Source: Perognathus longimembris pacificus (taxonomy: Eukaryota; Chordata; Mammalia; Rodentia; Heteromyidae). From it: a stretch of 64,000 nucleotides of DNA. Made by a program: the position numbers and the translations under genes. The stretch spans positions 28,856,301 to 28,920,300 of the forward strand of contig NC_063170.1 of assembly GCF_023159225.1 (NCBI RefSeq). Direction: 5' to 3'. The notes beneath the pieces were generated by a model that was not told where the DNA came from, made no database searches, and saw only the letters and a program-made list of their open reading frames with translations. Positions 59,371-64,000 of this stretch are shown one piece after another (positions within the stretch are counted from its first letter, which is position 1; each line of letters starts with the position of its first letter).

Positions 59371-59603
59371 CAATGTTATCTGTTAAAAAAAGACTTTTGA
59401 AAAGCTCAGGCAAAAGGTTAACATGAATGACACAGGAGAACATACCCTGGCCACAAGGCAGAAAAGTTCCATTTGGAGCATAAACCCAATTGCATCCGAA
59501 GGAGGAATAACTGGACTGGGGGCAGGAAGCAGTGTTTAAAGGTATTGGGGTGGGGGGTGGGTCAAGTGATTAGTGGACTAGTTGGGAGTAAACAGTCAGA
59601 GGT

Positions 59604-59604
<1 letters not shown>

Positions 59605-59645
<41 letters not shown>
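59605..59645. repeat. (CA)n microsatellite
   Basis: About 20 CA units. Confidence 0.96.
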
Positions 59646-59648
<3 letters not shown>

Positions 59649-59957
59649 TAGCAAGTAAAGGCAAGAATGCAAGTTCCTGTCCAGATGAAAAGTGGACAAG
59701 TATGGACATTAGTTGAGCAAGAAACTATTCCTCTTGATCCTGTCCAGTTGGAACATGGACAGGTATGGACATTGGGTAGGCAAGCAACTATTCCTCTTGT
59801 TCTCCCAGCTCTGATTAATTTTGAAAGGGTAAGTTTAAAGTGACTCCATTTAGGGTGTGACTTCATCTCCTCTTACTCCTCTCCATGGTTCCTCATTGTC
59901 AGGATTGACCTTGTCCTGAAGGTCTAGGTGCTCATTGCTTGGATAGCTTGTCCCAGT

Positions 59958-60172
59958 TGGCATTCGTGGGATTTGAACTCAAGGCCTGTCCCTGAGAACG
60001 TCTGCTTGAGGCTAGCACTCTACCACTTGAGCCACAGTGCCACTTCCAGCACTTGGATGGTTATGATACAATTCTCTTGAGCCATGCTTCCAGTCTGTCT
60101 CTTTGCTGGTTAATTGGGAGATGGAGTTTTAGAGGGATTTTTTTTTTCTGTCCAGGATGGCTTTGAACTGAA
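59958..60172 (-). repeat. B1-like/Geo SINE, partly deleted
   Basis: Antisense; Geo half clear, 7SL-like half truncated after GGCTTTGAACTGAAATC. Confidence 0.65.
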
Positions 60173-60447
60173 ATCAAAGGAGTCTTGCACATAAAAGCGC
60201 TTTTTATTTCTGATTAAGCAACAAGGAGACCAATAGCAGTAGAGCTTACCTGTAACTTGTTGAGGATTGACCAACAAATATTTGCCAGAGTTCTACAATG
60301 AATGATTAAACTCAGTAAATGTGGTAAGAATTTTCAAACAGCCACTGACTAGCACTTTAGAGTTCCTTGGGCTATTTTCTGTAATCTGAATTAACTCTCA
60401 GAAAACCTCTGAACTCGAGCAACGTTTTCTTATTTTAAGAACTATAG

Positions 60448-60669
60448 GGCTGGGGATATGGCCTAGTGGCAAGAGTGCTTGCCTTGTATACATGAGGCCC
60501 TGGGTTCAATTCCCCAGCACCACATATACAGAAAATGGCCAGAAGTGGCGCTGTGGCTCAAGTGGCAGAGTGCTAGCCTTGAGCAAAAAGAAGCCAGGGA
60601 CGGTGCTCAGGCCCTGAGTCCAAGCCCCAGGACTGGCAAAAAAAATGCAAAAAAAAAAAAAAAAAAAAG
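60448..60669 (+). repeat. IDL-Geo SINE with target duplication
   Basis: Sense dimer with a long A-tail, flanked by AAGAACTATA and AAGAATTATA. Confidence 0.9.
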
Positions 60670-60679
60670 AATTATAAAC

Positions 60680-61930
60680 ACTAGCATCATGGCAAGAACC
60701 CAAACTTCGCATCATTTTTTGCTATTTACCAAAATGCATCTAACTGCAAAATAGCATAAGAACCAAATCGTATCATTTCTTTGCCTGTATGTCCCTTGTT
60801 GTCTAGCTTATGGGGATTAACATTACCGGCAGGTGGAAGAGAGCACAAATAAACAGTCAAGAGGACAAAGGGTCAGAACAATGTAAAAGTCTCAGCTTAA
60901 GTGGATTGAAGTGGCTTATGTCTTCCATCCTGAATCAGCAGGCTTAGCCATGTGTGATGGAGCGAGGCAGGAGAGATGGGTGGATCTGGGGGAGGCTGCA
61001 GTAGCATCTCTCAGTGGCTCTTAGATGGATTGTCCCACCTCTTGTTGGACTGCCTGCAGATTTCTACACAGACTGGTTAACACAAGTGAAGCTTTTGTGT
61101 CTTAACTTACTGCACACTTGAAGTCTCGGCTGCCTCTGCCATGACAGGCCTGCTATAAACCCAACTCTAATCTTGGAAGTATACACAGTAGTGAGTCTTT
61201 CAGAACTGAGCTACTTGAGGCAGGCAGAGCCAGGGCAGGAGCACTCTAGGCCAGTGAAAATCTTCACAGGAACACTACCAGTGATTCCTAGATAGGACAG
61301 GCATGGGGAGACACCCATGCTGAGGAGGATGTAAAATGCACTTCATTTGTTCCATGAACAGTCTCTCATGCAAGAGAGATAGAATAAGGAACCACCAGTA
61401 TTGAAGCCAGGCAGTTTGGGAGCAGACCATGGACAGTTTCCTGTAGCCATGAGCCACCACAGCTGCTACACTCATATCAGCCCGTATCCTGAGTCACTAC
61501 TTATTGCATCCTATAAAGCAAAATATCAATCCTGGGCCAGGAAAATCAAGGTCAGCACCCACATTTGCATGCTAATTCCAAAATGACTCTGGTTCCTTGA
61601 TTTTAAAGAGTTTATAAGAGCACAGGAGAAAAAAAAGGAGAAGCAAAATCTTAGCCTATTTTACCAGAGTTGCCAGGATCAGTTCAGTTGTACATTTGAC
61701 TTTTAGCATAGCTGGACATAAAGAATAACATGCTGGTTTTACATCAATGCACTTATACCACGTGCTGCATATTTGAACCTTTTGGAGTTTTTCTTAGGCA
61801 TATTTGCTTGCACCCAAATATGACCAGTTTGGGTTTAAAACCGGGTTTGTTTTTTTTCTTTTGTCTTGGAATCAGGTGATTGGAGTCAGGATTACCTCTA
61901 GGCTGTTTACTGTGACTCCACTCACTGGCT
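60680..61930. other. Upstream flank, unique sequence
   Basis: Nothing recognised. Confidence 0.4.
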
Positions 61931-61944
61931 GCAAGGATCAGTTT

Positions 61945-62688
61945 TTTTTTTTATTATTATTAATTGAACATAATTTTTTTTACAAGGTGTTCTGCAAAGA
62001 GGGTGCAGTTACATAGTAGGGCAGTGTGTACATTTCTTGTGATATCTTACAACCTGTTTTTCCATCCCTTGTCTAGGTCAGGTAGACCCATATGCAATAT
62101 ACAATGTATCAAGCATATATACAGTGTTCACAGACTTGGTCTCTACTGTCTCTCCGTCTCCCTTTGTTAACAGTCATATATCAGGGAGATCATGCCCCTT
62201 TGTTTTCTGTGTTCTAGGCTTGTCTCACTCAACATTGTTTGTTCGAGTTCTGACCATTTCCCTGCGAATAACAATATTTCACCATTCCTAATCGCTATGT
62301 AGTATTCCATTGTGTATAAGTACCATATTTTTTGGATCCATTCATCTGTGGAGGGGCATCTGGGTTGTTTCCATATTTTGGCTATTGTGAATTGTGCCGC
62401 AATAAACATGGAAGTACAAATGTCTTTTTGATATCTTGGGTTTTGCTGTTTAGGATAGATGCCTAGGAGTGGTATGGCTGGGTCATAGGGTAGGTCTATA
62501 TTGAGCTTTTTGAGAAACCTCCATACTGTTCTCCAAAGTGGTTGTACTAATTTTCACTCCCACCAACAATGGAGAAGGGTTCCTCTTTCCCCACAGCCCC
62601 TCCAGCATTTGTTGTTTCCTGAGTTCAGAGTATAGGCCATTCTAACTGGGGTGAGGTGGTATCTCAGGGTTGTTTTTATTTGCATTTT
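61945..62688 (-). mobile_element. 5'-truncated L1 (3' end of ORF2 and 3' tail)
   Basis: Antisense, starting at a T-rich tail and flanked by GCAAGGATCAGTTT (61931-61944 and 62689-62702). The minus-strand frame around 62170-62410 reads YLYTMEYYIAIRNGEI and similar, the C-terminal end of L1 ORF2 with frameshifts. Inactive. Confidence 0.93.
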
Positions 62689-62702
62689 GCAAGGATCAGT
62701 TT

Positions 62703-63538
62703 AACACAAGACTTAAGTTAAAATAATAGTCAAAAGCACGTATTTTGAAACCATGATGCCAGTTTTTACATATTTTACACAGAGACAGACACTTGTGCAC
62801 AAGCTTTGAGGCATGCTTAGATTTTTTTTAATTGGCCATGTAAGTTTTCTGGAATTCCAGTGGCAAAATGACATGATTTTGCCCATATTTTAGAACCACG
62901 TGGTCAGTTAGAAAACAGAAAATGTTTCCAGCAAACAAAAAATTTCACAAATTATATGGCAAGGAAACAGGGAAGCCACATTTTGAAAAAACCATTCAGC
63001 TCCAAAGGGGGGCTGAAGTGGGATATTATGACCAGAGAAGGTCCAGGAGACGGGAGACAGGACATGAACAGAACAGACACATGGCATGGTGTAATGGTGG
63101 CAGAGCCAGTCAGAGCCTTAACAGGGCCACAGCAAGACACCTTCACCTTTGAATATTTGAATTGTAATGCAGCGGATACCAAGTTCAGCAGGGCAGGGTT
63201 ACAGGGAGCCCAAGTTTCCACACCCCCACCCAGCCTCTAGGAATTCAGCACACCCATTACCAGAGGGGTGGGTGGGACTCCACCTCCAAGAGCTTTTGGA
63301 AATTTACCTTGATGGAACCAAGATGGTGCTTGTTAAAACCAATTCTATTGTCCACCACATGGTCAATGTTAAAGAAAACTTAGGAGTTAGCCAAAAACAG
63401 GCAAAATTTAACAGAATCTCCAAGCTTAACAAACATCAATAACAAGAACAGAAAACCTTTCCTTTGTGTCTTTTTAGGCAGGTGTTAAACAAACATTGGT
63501 ACCTTGGAAGCTGGTACCAGCCCATCCTATATCACAGG
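62703..63538. other. Upstream flank, unique sequence
   Basis: Several short open frames but none with a recognisable product. Confidence 0.4.
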
Positions 63539-64000
63539 TGAAATGCCAGGCCTTTGACCCCGCCCCCCCGCCAAAGGCCACCAAGGACCTGATTCCAATG
63601 CAAGACCATGAGAGTCGGTTATTGCAGCTCAAGCTGGACTCACAACCCTTCCTGGTGCAGCAGGTCCGAGATTGTGAGTCCTGACTGTTTGTTCAGCGGG
63701 GTTTTTATTGACAATGGGGTAGGGGGAGGGACAATCATAGCAGTGGCTTTGCGATTGGGTGGCAGTTCGCCGGCTTACACTTGACTGGTCAGCAGTTCGC
63801 AGGATAGCGCATGATAGGACAGTATTTCACGGGCAAGCTCTGTCTCTGACTCATTGGCTAGGGCTGTGCTCATTTCCCATAAGGGAAGGGGCTTTCTAGC
63901 TTAGTAGTTTGGGGATAGGGTTAATCCTACATAGCAAGTAAATCATAGGTTTGGGGAGACCAAGCTACGTGAGGTCACCAGGGCATCTGGACAGGATGTG
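63539..64000 (-). mobile_element. Probable LTR, antisense, running past the window end
   Basis: On the minus strand it shows AGCCAATGAG (CCAAT-type), TTGTCAATAAAAACC, then GACTCTCATGGTCTTGC and an end at GGCATTTCA. The layout is that of an LTR from U3 through U5. The 5' end is off the window. Confidence 0.5.

Noticed and set aside
62956..63442. Cluster of short overlapping frames
   Set aside because: No splice-consistent structure or recognisable domains.

Overview
This is nuclear DNA of a rodent, almost certainly a geomyoid (kangaroo rat, pocket mouse or pocket gopher group). The window is crowded with a dimeric SINE whose left half is ID/tRNA-Ala-like and whose right half matches the 'Geo' monomer. 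As I recall, that IDL-Geo SINE is restricted to Geomyoidea.

One protein-coding gene is present and looks complete: GPT2, the mitochondrial alanine aminotransferase, on the minus strand. Eleven coding exons could be placed base by base (ATG at 41685, stop at 4316-4314). Their splice phases agree, and together they encode 525 residues. A non-coding first exon is inferred inside a CpG-rich promoter region (about 41400-42260). The 3'UTR probably runs to a poly(A) signal near 2287. Coordinates below about 2280 are downstream intergenic DNA, and those above about 42260 lie upstream of the promoter.

The introns (4.4-41.4 kb) are mostly SINEs in both orientations, simple repeats and three solo LTRs, with some unique stretches. 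Two local oddities stand out: a 47-bp unit triplicated across the splice acceptor of the last coding exon, and a perfect 42-bp palindrome beside an AT-rich tract.

The upstream flank (about 44.5-58.7 kb) is a pile-up of endogenous retrovirus (ERV) insertions. An old proviral element primed by tRNA-Pro (ERV1, 45825-55814) keeps only a matrix-like gag fragment. Into it have been inserted a 672-bp solo LTR, a mosaic solo LTR, a very young short provirus (ERV2, 52020-54555) and a TGTTAGGT-type LTR. ERV2 has two 308-bp LTRs that look identical, a 4-bp target duplication, a perfect tRNA-Pro primer site, a polypurine tract and only 1.9 kb of internal sequence. No retroviral copy here has a complete gag, pol or env, so all are non-autonomous. 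The rest of the window to 64 kb holds more LTRs, SINEs, a 5'-truncated L1 and unique sequence.

I found no bacterial-style systems, no CRISPR array and no second cellular gene.
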